Source of the DNA: Nitrospirales bacterium
GTDB taxonomy: Bacteria > Nitrospirota > Nitrospiria > Nitrospirales > UBA8639
Direction: 5' to 3'
Assembly (NCBI GenBank): GCA_022828225.1
Contig: JAJEJG010000005.1
Location: 124,001 to 188,000, forward strand
Length of the DNA stretch: 64,000 nucleotides
Shown piece after piece: positions 19,570 through 27,444 of the stretch. A program made the translations under genes and the position numbers. How positions within the stretch are numbered: the first letter of the stretch is position 1; each line of letters opens with the position of its first letter. The notes beneath the pieces were generated by a model. That model did no database searches. It saw only the letters and a program-made list of their open reading frames with translations, and had not been told where the DNA came from.

Positions 19570-21333
19570 ATGACGCCCCTCGAACTTGTGAAACACTATC
19601 ATGAGCAGACCAAGCACGACTTCAACCGGTACGCTCGCGCCCTGGGGTACATGGACTGGGCTAACCAACCCGATCCCTTCCGGCGGTATGAAGACGCTCC
19701 GCTTTACGAACTGCCGCTACTTGCGGCCGGCGACGAGCCCGTTTCGCCTGCTTACGAATCGCTTTTTACTACACAACCGGTTCCCGCTCAACCCTTGACC
19801 CTGAACAGTCTTTCCCGGTTCTTCGAATACGGGCTCTCCATCACGGCGTGGAAAGAATACGGGGGGAATCGCTGGGCGTTACGCAGCAATCCGTCCAGCG
19901 GCAATCTGCATCCCACGGAAGGCTACGTGCTGATCCGGGAAACGTCCGGTCTTCCGCTCCCAGCAGGGCTCTATCACTATGCCTCCAAAGAACACGGTTT
20001 GGAGCACCGGTGGCACGGGTCGAACGAGGCGATCGAGGCTTTGCTGCAACCCTTTCCCCCGCAATCCTTTTTCGTCGGACTGAGTTCGATCCATTGGCGG
20101 GAAGCGTGGAAGTATGGGGAACGCGCGTTTCGATATTGCCAACATGACGTCGGTCACGCACTGGGCACGCTTCGGATTGCGGGAGCCGCGCTCGGGTGGC
20201 GAGTCTTTCTTCTCGCCGGGCTCGATGATCGAACAACCGGCGCCCTGCTCGGCTTGAACCGATTGCATGAATTCGATCAGGCTGAACCTGAACTTCCCGA
20301 ACTGGTGTGCGTCGTCTGTCCCGTGCCAACGCCTCTACCTCCCCTCGCCCCTCCTTACAAAGGAGGGGAACAAAACGTATCCATCCCGCTCGTCGTCGAT
20401 CAGGGTGTACTCCGGCAGTGGGAGCATGGAGACTGGCGAGGCAAGGCAAACCGGTTGAGCCGGGACAATCCCATTCCCTGGGAAATCATCGATGACGTGA
20501 CCAAAACATCATGGAAAACCTCGACGGAACAGTCGGAGCTTCGGCTCTCCCCGGACCAGGAACGAAGCGGAATTGAACGGGCGTCTTCTCCCGATGCTGT
20601 TTCGAGTACGGTCTCCGCGCACCAGATCATTCATCAACGCCGTAGCGCGGTGGCGCTTGACGGACACACGTCGATTTCCGCGCAACAATTTTTCACGATG
20701 CTGGAACGCGTCATGCCCTATCCGGATCGACCGGTGGCCCAACGGCCCATGCCGTGGGATTCGCTCCCGTGGGATCCCACCATTCACCTGGCCCTGTTCG
20801 TGCACCGAGTCGACGGGCTCCTGCCCGGGATGTACATGCTCCTGCGAAACAGCGACCCGGCACTCAAGGCCACCTTTCAACAGGCCATGCATGAGCAATT
20901 CGCCTGGACCGTTCCCGATGGTTGTCCGGCATCGCTTCCGTTGTACTTGTTGGAGGAAGGAAACGCTCAACGGATCGCCACGCAAGTGAGTTGCCACCAG
21001 GAGATCGCGGGCGCCGGTGCGTTTTCATTGGGGATGATCGCGGAGTTCGCGGCGTCGTTGGAGCAGCATGGACCGTGGTTCTACAAACGCCTGTTTTGGG
21101 AGACCGGGCTCGTCGGTCAGGTGCTGTACCTCGAAGCGGAAGCGGCCGGCGTGCGCGCCACAGGCATCGGATGTTTTTTCGACGATCCCGTACATCGCGT
21201 GCTGGGCTGGTATCCGGACGTGCAGTTTCAATCCTTGTATCACTTCACCGTCGGCGGCGCCGTGGAAGATCATCGCCTCACCACCCTGCCTCCCTACGGC
21301 GAACTGAGCGAGCGCCGGAAGGACGCGGGATGA
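19570..21333 (+). CDS. SagB/ThcOx family FMN-dependent oxidoreductase, double nitroreductase domain
   Basis: This 587-aa protein belongs to the SagB/ThcOx nitroreductase-like family, known for flavin-dependent oxidation of azoline rings in peptide natural products but also present in orphan contexts. Two related halves are visible. The first has RSNPSSGNLHPTEGYV near residue 100-115 and a C-terminal VGHALGTLRIAGAALGW segment. The second begins near residue 350 with HQRRSAVALDG and ends with EAEAAGVRATGIGCFFDD. Between the halves (residues about 255-267) the sequence LPPLAPPYKGGE is encoded by a dispersed DNA repeat. No YcaO or precursor peptide is seen nearby, so azole formation is not supported. 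The start codon has no clear ribosome site. Confidence 0.82.
   Translation: MTPLELVKHYHEQTKHDFNRYARALGYMDWANQPDPFRRYEDAPLYELPLLAAGDEPVSPAYESLFTTQPVPAQPLTLNSLSRFFEYGLSITAWKEYGGNRWALRSNPSSGNLHPTEGYVLIRETSGLPLPAGLYHYASKEHGLEHRWHGSNEAIEALLQPFPPQSFFVGLSSIHWREAWKYGERAFRYCQHDVGHALGTLRIAGAALGWRVFLLAGLDDRTTGALLGLNRLHEFDQAEPELPELVCVVCPVPTPLPPLAPPYKGGEQNVSIPLVVDQGVLRQWEHGDWRGKANRLSRDNPIPWEIIDDVTKTSWKTSTEQSELRLSPDQERSGIERASSPDAVSSTVSAHQIIHQRRSAVALDGHTSISAQQFFTMLERVMPYPDRPVAQRPMPWDSLPWDPTIHLALFVHRVDGLLPGMYMLLRNSDPALKATFQQAMHEQFAWTVPDGCPASLPLYLLEEGNAQRIATQVSCHQEIAGAGAFSLGMIAEFAASLEQHGPWFYKRLFWETGLVGQVLYLEAEAAGVRATGIGCFFDDPVHRVLGWYPDVQFQSLYHFTVGGAVEDHRLTTLPPYGELSERRKDAG
20332..20370 (+). repeat. Dispersed repeat R4 inserted in frame inside the SagB-like gene
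   Basis: This 39-bp unit, beginning CCTCTACCTCCCCTCGCCCC and ending CAAAGGAGGGGAA, matches an intergenic unit at 23941-23980 except for one missing T. The missing base makes it 39 bp (13 codons), which keeps the gene in frame. It contains a CCCCTCCTT/AAGGAGGGG hairpin. Confidence 0.9.
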
Positions 21334-21798
21334 CCTCTACTCCTGTTATGCTCGACATTAGTCATCAGTGCTCCGGTGTCGTTGTCTTTACGGGCGATGA
21401 AAAAGCCAAAGACACTGGATGCCCGATCGAGCCGGGCATGACAGAAACTGCAAATGCCATTTCCCGGCGCCTGCGGGCGTGGCTGCGCCCTGGTCCCGCA
21501 CCTCTTTTGGTGGCGAGGACTGTCTGAGCGAAGCGAGTTCCACAGCCCACGCAACCGGGACCGGGGCACAGGCACCCGGAGGGCCACGCCCGGGCGCCAA
21601 TGGTTTTGGGTCCTTTTGCCGAAACAAAAGGACCTCGTCGCGCGGGGGCGACACCCCGCAGGAATGTCCCTACCTTGAAGTCTGTCCATGGAATAGGATA
21701 GGGTATTTGTCAGCCAAGGCGGCCTGTGCTCATCGCTTCTGCGACGAGCACAGACCTTTCCTTCGGACAAAAAATCGCCCAATACAAAGGAGGACACC
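21334..21798 (+). repeat. Gap with R1 copy (21408-21444) and R2 copy (about 21471-21660)
   Basis: The 465-bp gap after the SagB-like gene holds no convincing gene. The R1 unit has an ATGCCCG/CGGGCAT stem. The R2 unit runs from GTGGCTGCGCCCTGGTCCCG to CGGGGGCGACACCCCGCA and matches 51134-51322. Apparent ORFs across this gap are translations of repeat DNA. Confidence 0.8.
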
Positions 21799-21888
21799 AT
21801 GAATCCACTCGACTCGATCCCCGGAACGATCACGGCCGGATTCGTGCTGACCGTCGTTCTGTATTTTGTGGTGAAATTGCTTGTCTAG
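21799..21888 (+). CDS. 29-aa single-pass membrane peptide
   Basis: This very small ORF (MNPLDSIPGTITAGFVLTVV is its first part, ending YFVVKLLV) has a strong ribosome site AAAGGAGG seven bases before the ATG. It consists almost wholly of one hydrophobic helix. It lies 50 bases upstream of a four-helix PuuD-like membrane protein on the same strand. Size and topology recall the small accessory subunits of terminal oxidases (CcoQ/CydX type), but no family match is claimed. Stop codon is TAG at 21886-21888. Confidence 0.65.
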   Translation: MNPLDSIPGTITAGFVLTVVLYFVVKLLV

Positions 21889-21938
21889 TTTGCCGCGGAC
21901 TTTCCACTGACCTGAACTCAACCCAAAGAGGATAAACC

Positions 21939-22418
21939 ATGGAAACCTTATTAGCCTGGGGACATTTTCTGGCGGGTATCACCTGGATCGGTATTCTGTA
22001 TTACTTCAATTTCATTCAAGTTCCCTTCCTGGGAAAAGTCACACCCGAGACCAAGGCGGAGGCCTTTCAACACCTGGTCCCGAACGCGCTCTGGTGGTTC
22101 CGTTGGGGCGCCCTCGCCACGTGGCTGTTCGGCGCCGCACTCCTGATGAACCAGGGCCGGTTCGGGTCGGCGTTCGCCCTGCAGGGACAGGATGCCGTCA
22201 TCGGCATGGGTGCGTGGCTGGGCACCATCATGCTCCTCAACGTCTGGGGAATTATCTGGCCCAATCAGAAAAAAGTACTGGGCCTCAAAGAAGCTTCGGC
22301 GGACGAGAAGAAACAGTCAGCGCGCATGGCCCTCATGGCTTCGCGGACCAACACGATGCTGTCGATTCCCATGTTGTTCTTCATGGCATCGTCCGGGCAT
22401 GCGTCCGGTCTGTTTTGA
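21939..22418 (+). CDS. PuuD-like (urate oxidase N-terminal domain) membrane protein
   Basis: This 159-aa integral membrane protein has about four hydrophobic helices. The first contains WGHFLAGITWIGILYYFNF, and WWFRWGALATWLFGAALLM follows near residue 51. This pattern matches the membrane domain of the urate hydroxylase PuuD family. The cytochrome c domain of full-length PuuD is absent, so urate oxidation is not supported; a haem-binding membrane role is possible because the helix His residues are kept. AAGAGGA precedes the ATG. It probably shares a transcript with the 29-aa peptide upstream. Confidence 0.75.
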   Translation: METLLAWGHFLAGITWIGILYYFNFIQVPFLGKVTPETKAEAFQHLVPNALWWFRWGALATWLFGAALLMNQGRFGSAFALQGQDAVIGMGAWLGTIMLLNVWGIIWPNQKKVLGLKEASADEKKQSARMALMASRTNTMLSIPMLFFMASSGHASGLF

Positions 22419-22465
22419 GCGAATTGATTCGGGGAAAGGTAACTAGGTCACAAGGAATGTACGGT

Positions 22466-23269
22466 ATGTTGTTGCGCAACAGGTGCTTGTTTTTCCTTAT
22501 GTCGGTGATTTTCCTGGTCGCGCCGGGCGCATGGGCGAACGACACGGAAGGGTTTTTCGCCGGAGTCCGGTTCGGCCATGAGCTTGCCGACGCGAACTAC
22601 GCCAAAAGCGTCCACTATAATGCAGGGGTTCTTCCCCCGCCTCTGGACGATGGAAGTGTGATCGCGGGCGAGGATAGCGCCAATGACGGGTTCAACGCGT
22701 TCTCGGCGAACCTGGGCTATCGCGCGTTCCTGTCCGACCAAGTGTATGTCTCCGGCGAGGTCGAAGGCGCGGTCTACTCCAATGCCGTGCAAGGCTTTTT
22801 TGAAGGAACGTACACGGGCAACACAAACCCCATTCCCTCTCAACACGTCTTCCCCAGGGCATGGAGCTTGGAAAAGAACCACAGTTTCGGGTTCAACGCA
22901 CGGTTGGGGTACGTGCCCCAGGCTTTTGCCTTCCTGGGTGAAGGCCGCTCGGTGTACCTGATTTCCGGAGTGAAATGGCTGGACGCCACCTTTGAAGCCG
23001 CCTATGATAATTTTGGGCATGGTAATGAGGCTATTCGCGGCGTGACCCGCAAAACACGCAATGCCGTCCCCTGGCTTATCGGAGGCGGCCTGGAATTCGG
23101 GAGCAGCAAAAATCGCTTTGACGTGCGCATCCACTATTCCAGTTGGAGCATGGATTACGCCGGCGGGGATGGGGCGACGGAACAGAGCGCCTATGTGCCA
23201 AACACGTTCGACGTTGACGAAGTCGGCATCTCTCTGGGGTATACCCGATCGTTTAGCCTGGGCATGTAA
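22466..23269 (+). CDS. Outer-membrane beta-barrel protein
   Basis: This 267-aa protein starts with a signal peptide (basic MLLRNR, hydrophobic core, then APGAWA before the likely cleavage at NDTEGFF). The body has alternating aromatic/glycine-rich strands such as AGVRFGHELADANY, FSANLGYRAFL, FGFNARLGYVPQAF and GISLGYTRSFSLGM, ending near the C-terminus as outer-membrane barrels do. I prefer ATG 22466 because AAGGA lies nine bases upstream; ATG 22457 is nearly on top of that site. The function is not identifiable beyond an OmpA/porin-like small barrel. Confidence 0.75.
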   Translation: MLLRNRCLFFLMSVIFLVAPGAWANDTEGFFAGVRFGHELADANYAKSVHYNAGVLPPPLDDGSVIAGEDSANDGFNAFSANLGYRAFLSDQVYVSGEVEGAVYSNAVQGFFEGTYTGNTNPIPSQHVFPRAWSLEKNHSFGFNARLGYVPQAFAFLGEGRSVYLISGVKWLDATFEAAYDNFGHGNEAIRGVTRKTRNAVPWLIGGGLEFGSSKNRFDVRIHYSSWSMDYAGGDGATEQSAYVPNTFDVDEVGISLGYTRSFSLGM

Positions 23270-23350
23270 GATCTTATCCGAGCCGGTCAGCCGCTAGCGG
23301 CTCCGGTTCATTCCATCATAACTAACTTTTCTGACGAAAGAGGATATTCT

Positions 23351-23779
23351 ATGAGCAAGAGTCTCAAGGGCACACAAAGCCATGACAATCTCAAAGCCGC
23401 GTTTGCCGGCGAATCCCAGGCGAATCGCCGGTACCTGTATTTTGCGCGTCGCGCGGATATCGAAGGGTACACGGACATCGGCGGCTTGTTCCGCGATACC
23501 TCGGAAGCCGAAACCGGCCATGCCTTCGGCCACCTGGATTTTCTGAAGGAAGTCGGCGACCCCGCCACGGGCGAACCTATCGGGAACACCGAATCGAATC
23601 TCAAGGCGGCCATCGAAGGGGAAACCTACGAGTACACGCAAATGTACCCGGGCATGGCCAAGACCGCGCGCGAAGAAGGCTTTGAAGAATTGGCCGAATG
23701 GTTCGAGACCCTCGCCAAGGCGGAACGCTCTCACGCCAACCGTTTCACCAAGGGGCTGGAATCGTTAGGCAACGCGTAA
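23351..23779 (+). CDS. Rubrerythrin-type diiron protein lacking the rubredoxin domain
   Basis: This 142-aa ferritin-like four-helix protein starts with the typical [20 protein letters not shown]. Diiron ligands are visible as Glu in GESQANRRY, ExxH in ETGH, Glu in EGETYEY and ExxH in ERSH. The C-terminal rubredoxin domain of classical rubrerythrin is absent. The family reduces peroxide or otherwise protects against oxidative stress, needing an external electron donor. AGAGGA precedes the ATG. The nearby GlpC-like Fe-S protein and DUF3501 gene commonly accompany this type of rubrerythrin and may belong to the same pathway, though a 273-bp repeat-filled gap lies between. Confidence 0.9.
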   Translation: MSKSLKGTQSHDNLKAAFAGESQANRRYLYFARRADIEGYTDIGGLFRDTSEAETGHAFGHLDFLKEVGDPATGEPIGNTESNLKAAIEGETYEYTQMYPGMAKTAREEGFEELAEWFETLAKAERSHANRFTKGLESLGNA

Positions 23780-23843
23780 GCCCGTAGTTGTTCACTCATT
23801 CGTTGACAGAATGGTCAGCCTGAACGGGGGAGACCGGGTTCTG

Positions 23844-23980
23844 TTCCTCCCCTTTGTAAGGGGAGGCTAGGTGGGGTAGAGTCTACTGGCGCGGCTGCCC
23901 CAAGAAGAACAACCCTGCGCGATTCTCCATCCGGACAACCCCTCTACCTCCCCTTCGCCCCTCCTTACAAAGGAGGGGAA
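23844..23980 (+). repeat. Opposed pair of R4 repeats
   Basis: An inverted R4 unit (23844-23880, containing TTCCTCCCCTTTGTAAGGGG) and a direct unit (23941-23980) face each other across about 60 bp, resembling the paired organisation of REP/BIME elements. The direct unit is the close relative of the one inside the SagB-like gene. Confidence 0.85.
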
Positions 23981-24052
23981 AGAGACGGCGGAAATTGGCA
24001 ACGAGTTAGTGAACATTGACAATCCTCCTTCACCATCACGTGAAGACCTTCG

Positions 24053-25327
24053 TTGAAACGCATTCACCTCATTTCCACTGACTGGACACGGGACGATCTC
24101 GTCCAAGAGACGAACCGCATCTTCGACGTGTGCGACGGCTGCCGCCGGTGTTTCAACCTCTGCCCGTCATTCAACACGCTGCTGGACCGGATCGACGAGC
24201 ATGAAAGTGACGTCTCCCGCCTGACCGCCCCGGATTACGAACAGGTCGAGAAGGAATGTTATTACTGCAAGCTCTGCTACAACCACTGCCCGTACACGCC
24301 GCCCCATGATTACCAAATCGATTTCCCCCGTCTCATGGCCGCGTGGAAAAAGCAACGGGTCAAGGAACAGGGTGCGTCCTTACGGGACCGCCTGCTGATC
24401 AAAACGGACCTGATCGGGAAACTGGGCGGTCTGACCGCCTCGCTGACCAACCGGATGCTTTCGACACAATGGATTCGGAACCTGCTGGAACCGGTCCTCG
24501 GCCTGCACCGCGACCGGCAGATACTGGCCTTTTCCCGGGAAAACTTTCCCGCATGGTGGCGTCAACGCGGCAGGGCGCTGCAACCCGAGGTTGCCAAACA
24601 CAAAGTGGTGTTGTTCCCGAGTTGCATGGTGAACTATCAGGCCACGGACATCGGCAAAGCCACGGTGCAGGTCCTCGCCAAGAATCACGTGGAGGTCGTC
24701 GTGCCCGAAGGACAACGCTGTTGCAGCATGCCGTCCTTTGATCTCGGAGATACCGAAACCATGGTCCAGACCGCCACGCACCATCTACGACTGTTTTTGC
24801 CTTACCTTCAACAAGGGTATGACCTGGTCGTCCCGACGCCCAGTTGCAGTCTCATGTTCAAACGGGAATATCCGTATCTCGTGCCGACACGCGACATGAC
24901 CTTGATGGCCGAACGCACGTTCGACGTCTGTGAGTATCTGATGCGGCTCAAGAAAGACGGGGCGTTGTCCACGGAGTTCACACACGCGCCGCGGCGCATT
25001 GCGTACCAGGTCCCCTGCCACTTGCGCGACCAGAACATCGGCTTCAAATCCAAGGAACTCATGGAACTCACGGGCGCCACGGTCGAGATGATTGAAAAGT
25101 GTTCCGGCCACGACGGATCCTGGGGCGCCAAGGTGGAATTTTTCGATCAGTCCATGAAGATCGCCGGGAAGGCCGTCCGCGCGATTTCAGATTGCGAACC
25201 GGACATGGTGGCATCGGATTGTCCGCTGTCCGCGTTGCAACTCGATCAGGCCGGAGCGTCGAAGCCGGCCGCCTGCACGCAACATCCCATTCAAATCGTT
25301 CGCGACGCCTACAACCTGTCCGCATGA
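24053..25327 (+). CDS. GlpC/HdrD-like Fe-S protein with two CCG domains
   Basis: This 424-aa cytoplasmic or membrane-associated electron-transfer protein resembles anaerobic glycerol-3-phosphate dehydrogenase subunit C. N-terminal residues hold two [4Fe-4S] motifs, CDGCRRCFNLCP (about 25-36) and CYYCKLCYNHCP (about 70-81). The remainder carries two cysteine-rich CCG-type domains (FPSCMVNY...QRCCSMPS, then PCHLRDQN...KCSGHDG...SDCPLS). No glpA/glpB dehydrogenase is adjacent, so the substrate partner is unknown. The only start between the upstream in-frame stop and the first Fe-S motif is TTG 24053. The stop overlaps the ATG of the DUF3501 gene (ATGA), showing tight coupling. Confidence 0.85.
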   Translation: MKRIHLISTDWTRDDLVQETNRIFDVCDGCRRCFNLCPSFNTLLDRIDEHESDVSRLTAPDYEQVEKECYYCKLCYNHCPYTPPHDYQIDFPRLMAAWKKQRVKEQGASLRDRLLIKTDLIGKLGGLTASLTNRMLSTQWIRNLLEPVLGLHRDRQILAFSRENFPAWWRQRGRALQPEVAKHKVVLFPSCMVNYQATDIGKATVQVLAKNHVEVVVPEGQRCCSMPSFDLGDTETMVQTATHHLRLFLPYLQQGYDLVVPTPSCSLMFKREYPYLVPTRDMTLMAERTFDVCEYLMRLKKDGALSTEFTHAPRRIAYQVPCHLRDQNIGFKSKELMELTGATVEMIEKCSGHDGSWGAKVEFFDQSMKIAGKAVRAISDCEPDMVASDCPLSALQLDQAGASKPAACTQHPIQIVRDAYNLSA

Positions 25328-25908
25328 ACCTTTTGACGCCATCCGATCTTCTCTCCCACGCGGACTACGAAGCGCAACGCGCAACGCTTCGCCAGGAAAT
25401 TATTGCTCTCAAGAAACGACGCCGGATCGAGGTGGGCCCGTTGGTCACGCTGGTCTTCGAGAATCGGCGGACCCTGCTGTTTCAAGTGCAGGAAATGGTT
25501 CGAGCCGAACGCATTTTCGAGCCGTCGAAAATTCAGGACGAGTTGGACGTGTACAACGCCCTGCTGCCCGGAACAGGCGAACTCAGCGCCACCGTGATGA
25601 TCGAAATCACGACCCAGGAACGCATCAAGGAGATCCTCGATTCCTTTCAGCAGTTCGACCGGCCGGACACCCTGGCGCTCACGGTCGGGGATCGAGCCGT
25701 GTTCGCCGACTTCGAAGCCGGGCACAGCAAGGAAGACAAAATCAGCGCGGTCCATTTTGTGCGGTTTGCGGTTCCCCCGGATTTTGTGAACGCGCTTGGC
25801 GAGGATGGGTCTCATGCCGGCATCCGGATTACCCATGAGCACTACAAGGCAGAGGCGAACGTCCCACCCGCCATGCGGGAAGAGTGGCTGAAAGACCTGC
25901 ACGCCTGA
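25324..25908 (+). CDS. DUF3501 family protein
   Basis: This is a 194-aa soluble protein. The N-terminal helical part (YEAQRATLRQEIIALKKRRR) is followed by a mixed alpha/beta region with conserved-looking VGPLVTLVFENRRTLLFQVQEM and VHFVRFAVP. It overlaps the GlpC-like gene by four bases. Genes of this family recur beside rubrerythrin and GlpC-like Fe-S proteins (from memory), suggesting a shared oxidative-stress or electron-transfer role, but no activity is known to me. Confidence 0.8.
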   Translation: MNLLTPSDLLSHADYEAQRATLRQEIIALKKRRRIEVGPLVTLVFENRRTLLFQVQEMVRAERIFEPSKIQDELDVYNALLPGTGELSATVMIEITTQERIKEILDSFQQFDRPDTLALTVGDRAVFADFEAGHSKEDKISAVHFVRFAVPPDFVNALGEDGSHAGIRITHEHYKAEANVPPAMREEWLKDLHA

Positions 25909-26051
25909 TCGTTTCGCATTTTTTTCTTCGGCGGAAATTGACAACCACCGGGATGGTGGTTATTATTGATCGTTAAGAGGAAACGATTCCGGATTTGCGG
26001 GAATCCGGAAAACACGATACCTATCCATTTCATATTTGATCGGAGGGATTC

Positions 26052-26375
26052 ATGGTTACAATCACCCCAATTGCCGAAGAGAAAATCAAAGAATTGATCC
26101 ACGATGAGGAAGAGGAAGTCATCGGGCTGCGGATCTACGTGAAGGGCGGCGGTTGCAGCGGCTATCAATACGGGATGTCCTTTGAATCCAAAATGGACGA
26201 CGACGACACGGTGATTGAAAAAGGCGAAGTGAAAGTCATCGTGGATTCGCAAAGCGCCCCCATGCTGAGCGGCGCGGAAGTCGATTACGTTGACAGCCTG
26301 CAAGGTTCCGGGTTTGCCATCAAGAACCCCCAAGCGAAAAGCACGTGCGGTTGCGGGAGTTCCTTCAGCACCTGA
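26052..26375 (+). CDS. erpA: A-type Fe-S cluster carrier (ErpA/IscA family)
   Basis: This 107-aa carrier delivers Fe-S clusters to apoproteins. The three cluster-binding Cys are seen in GGGCSGYQYG and the C-terminal CGCGSSF motif. A second A-type carrier (37161-37523) sits in the isc operon; this one is monocistronic and ends at a clear terminator, which fits an ErpA-like role. ErpA versus IscA cannot be settled from sequence alone. CGGAGGG precedes the ATG. Confidence 0.88.
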   Translation: MVTITPIAEEKIKELIHDEEEEVIGLRIYVKGGGCSGYQYGMSFESKMDDDDTVIEKGEVKVIVDSQSAPMLSGAEVDYVDSLQGSGFAIKNPQAKSTCGCGSSFST

Positions 26376-26397
26376 TCGCAGCCTCTTCGAGTTCAAC

Positions 26398-26440
26398 AAG
26401 GCCAGGACTTCCGCCTCTCGGTGGAACTCCTGGCCTTTTT
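26398..26440 (+). terminator. Rho-independent terminator after erpA-like gene
   Basis: A perfect 10-bp stem AAGGCCAGGA/TCCTGGCCTT is followed directly by TTT. It lies 22 bases after the stop codon. Confidence 0.9.
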
Positions 26441-26469
26441 CGTAGGATCCCGATTCCGTTCATTCGCGC

Positions 26470-27249
26470 ATGACACGATCGACCCTCACCAAACGCATCG
26501 AGTTTTCCGCTTCCCACCGGTATTTCAAGCCCGAGTGGGACGAGGATCGCAATCGACGCGTCTTCGGACCCTGTTCCCAGGAGCACGGGCACAACTACCT
26601 GCTTGAAGTGACCCTCGGCGGGCAGGTCGATCCCGTGACCGGCATGATCATCAATTTGTACGACTTGAAAAACATCGTCACGGACGTGCTCGAAGAGTTC
26701 GACCACAAACACCTCAACTTCGACATGCCCTACTTTGAACGGCTCGTACCCACCACTGAAAATCTGGCGCTGGTGTTATGGCGGAAATTCCGTGGGCGCC
26801 CCGAGACCCGGGATATCGCATCGATACGGCTTTGCGAAGGAGAAGACTTGTGGGCCGAACTCTACCCTGACCCGGCGTCTCCGGACAATGCGGACCCGGC
26901 CGAAGCCCTGCTGACCCGCCGGTATGCCCTGACGGTGAAGCGCAACGCCGAGGACTCCCACGTGGAAACGTGGCCCCTGTCCTTGGACGTCACGATTCGA
27001 GGCCCGATCGACCCCGTCACGGGCCGCGTCACTGATCTCATGGCGTTGGACAAGCGAGTCAGGGAACGAATCCTCGACCATTTGCAGGAAACGAATCTGT
27101 CGGAACACCCGGATTGCGCCGGCCGGCCCGTGACCCTTTCCACCCTGGCCCAAGTCCTCTGGCCCCGCCTGCTCGACGTGACCGACGCACGCCTCGAACG
27201 CCTACGGCTCCAAGATCATCACGACCTGACCCTGGACTATTCGGAATAG
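26470..27249 (+). CDS. 6-pyruvoyl-tetrahydropterin synthase/QueD-like protein, duplicated domain
   Basis: This 259-aa protein is about twice the usual length of QueD/PTPS (about 120 aa). The first half keeps the zinc ligands His16, His39 and His41, the catalytic Cys35 (GPCSQEHGHNY), the FDHKHLN His pair near 79-81 and a Glu in LCEGEDLW. The second half (about 150-259) repeats the layout (RYALTVKRN, PLSLDVTIRGPIDPVTGRV, LDHLQETNLSEH) but lacks the zinc His residues. It may convert dihydroneopterin triphosphate toward queuosine or tetrahydropterin, with the second half structural. No other queuosine gene is nearby. Confidence 0.85.
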   Translation: MTRSTLTKRIEFSASHRYFKPEWDEDRNRRVFGPCSQEHGHNYLLEVTLGGQVDPVTGMIINLYDLKNIVTDVLEEFDHKHLNFDMPYFERLVPTTENLALVLWRKFRGRPETRDIASIRLCEGEDLWAELYPDPASPDNADPAEALLTRRYALTVKRNAEDSHVETWPLSLDVTIRGPIDPVTGRVTDLMALDKRVRERILDHLQETNLSEHPDCAGRPVTLSTLAQVLWPRLLDVTDARLERLRLQDHHDLTLDYSE

Positions 27250-27303
27250 GCGCACGGCCTTAGACTGCCTCTCCCCCTTTATTTCCATCCCCAAAGTTCC
27301 ACA

Positions 27304-27400
27304 TATTAAACGCTGCCTTTGACAATTCCGAACAATATTTTTATATTAAATGCAGCATTTAACAACGTTATTGTTTCTATTTATAGTAAAGACAGCGTTT
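27304..27400 (+). promoter_or_regulatory. Three operator-like repeats with exact 40-bp period upstream of fic
   Basis: Three 17-bp related units lie at 27304-27320 (TATTAAACGCTGCCTTT), 27344-27360 (TATTAAATGCAGCATTT) and 27384-27400 (TAGTAAAGACAGCGTTT). The inner AAANGC/GCNTTT part is palindromic; the middle copy AAATGCAGCATTT is a full odd-centred palindrome. The 40-bp spacing equals nearly four helix turns, so sites face the same side. The first unit overlaps the -35 box and the second overlaps the -10 box of the promoter below. Confidence 0.8.
27319..27347 (+). promoter_or_regulatory. Sigma70-type promoter of fic
   Basis: -35 TTGACA (27319-27324), 17-bp spacer, -10 TATATT (27342-27347). 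Start of transcription is expected near 27354, giving a leader of about 90 bases before ATG 27445. Confidence 0.85.
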
Positions 27401-27444
27401 ATTATAAATCAGAAAAGTGTTTCCAGCTAAAGTTACGGTTTACT

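Noticed and set aside
21294-21833. Frames of 120-180 codons after the SagB-like gene
   Set aside because: They translate R1 and R2 repeat DNA and lack ribosome sites.
27319-27444. Upstream extension of fic from TTG 27319
   Set aside because: Those bases form the -35/-10 promoter and the operator repeats; the conserved protein begins at ATG 27445.
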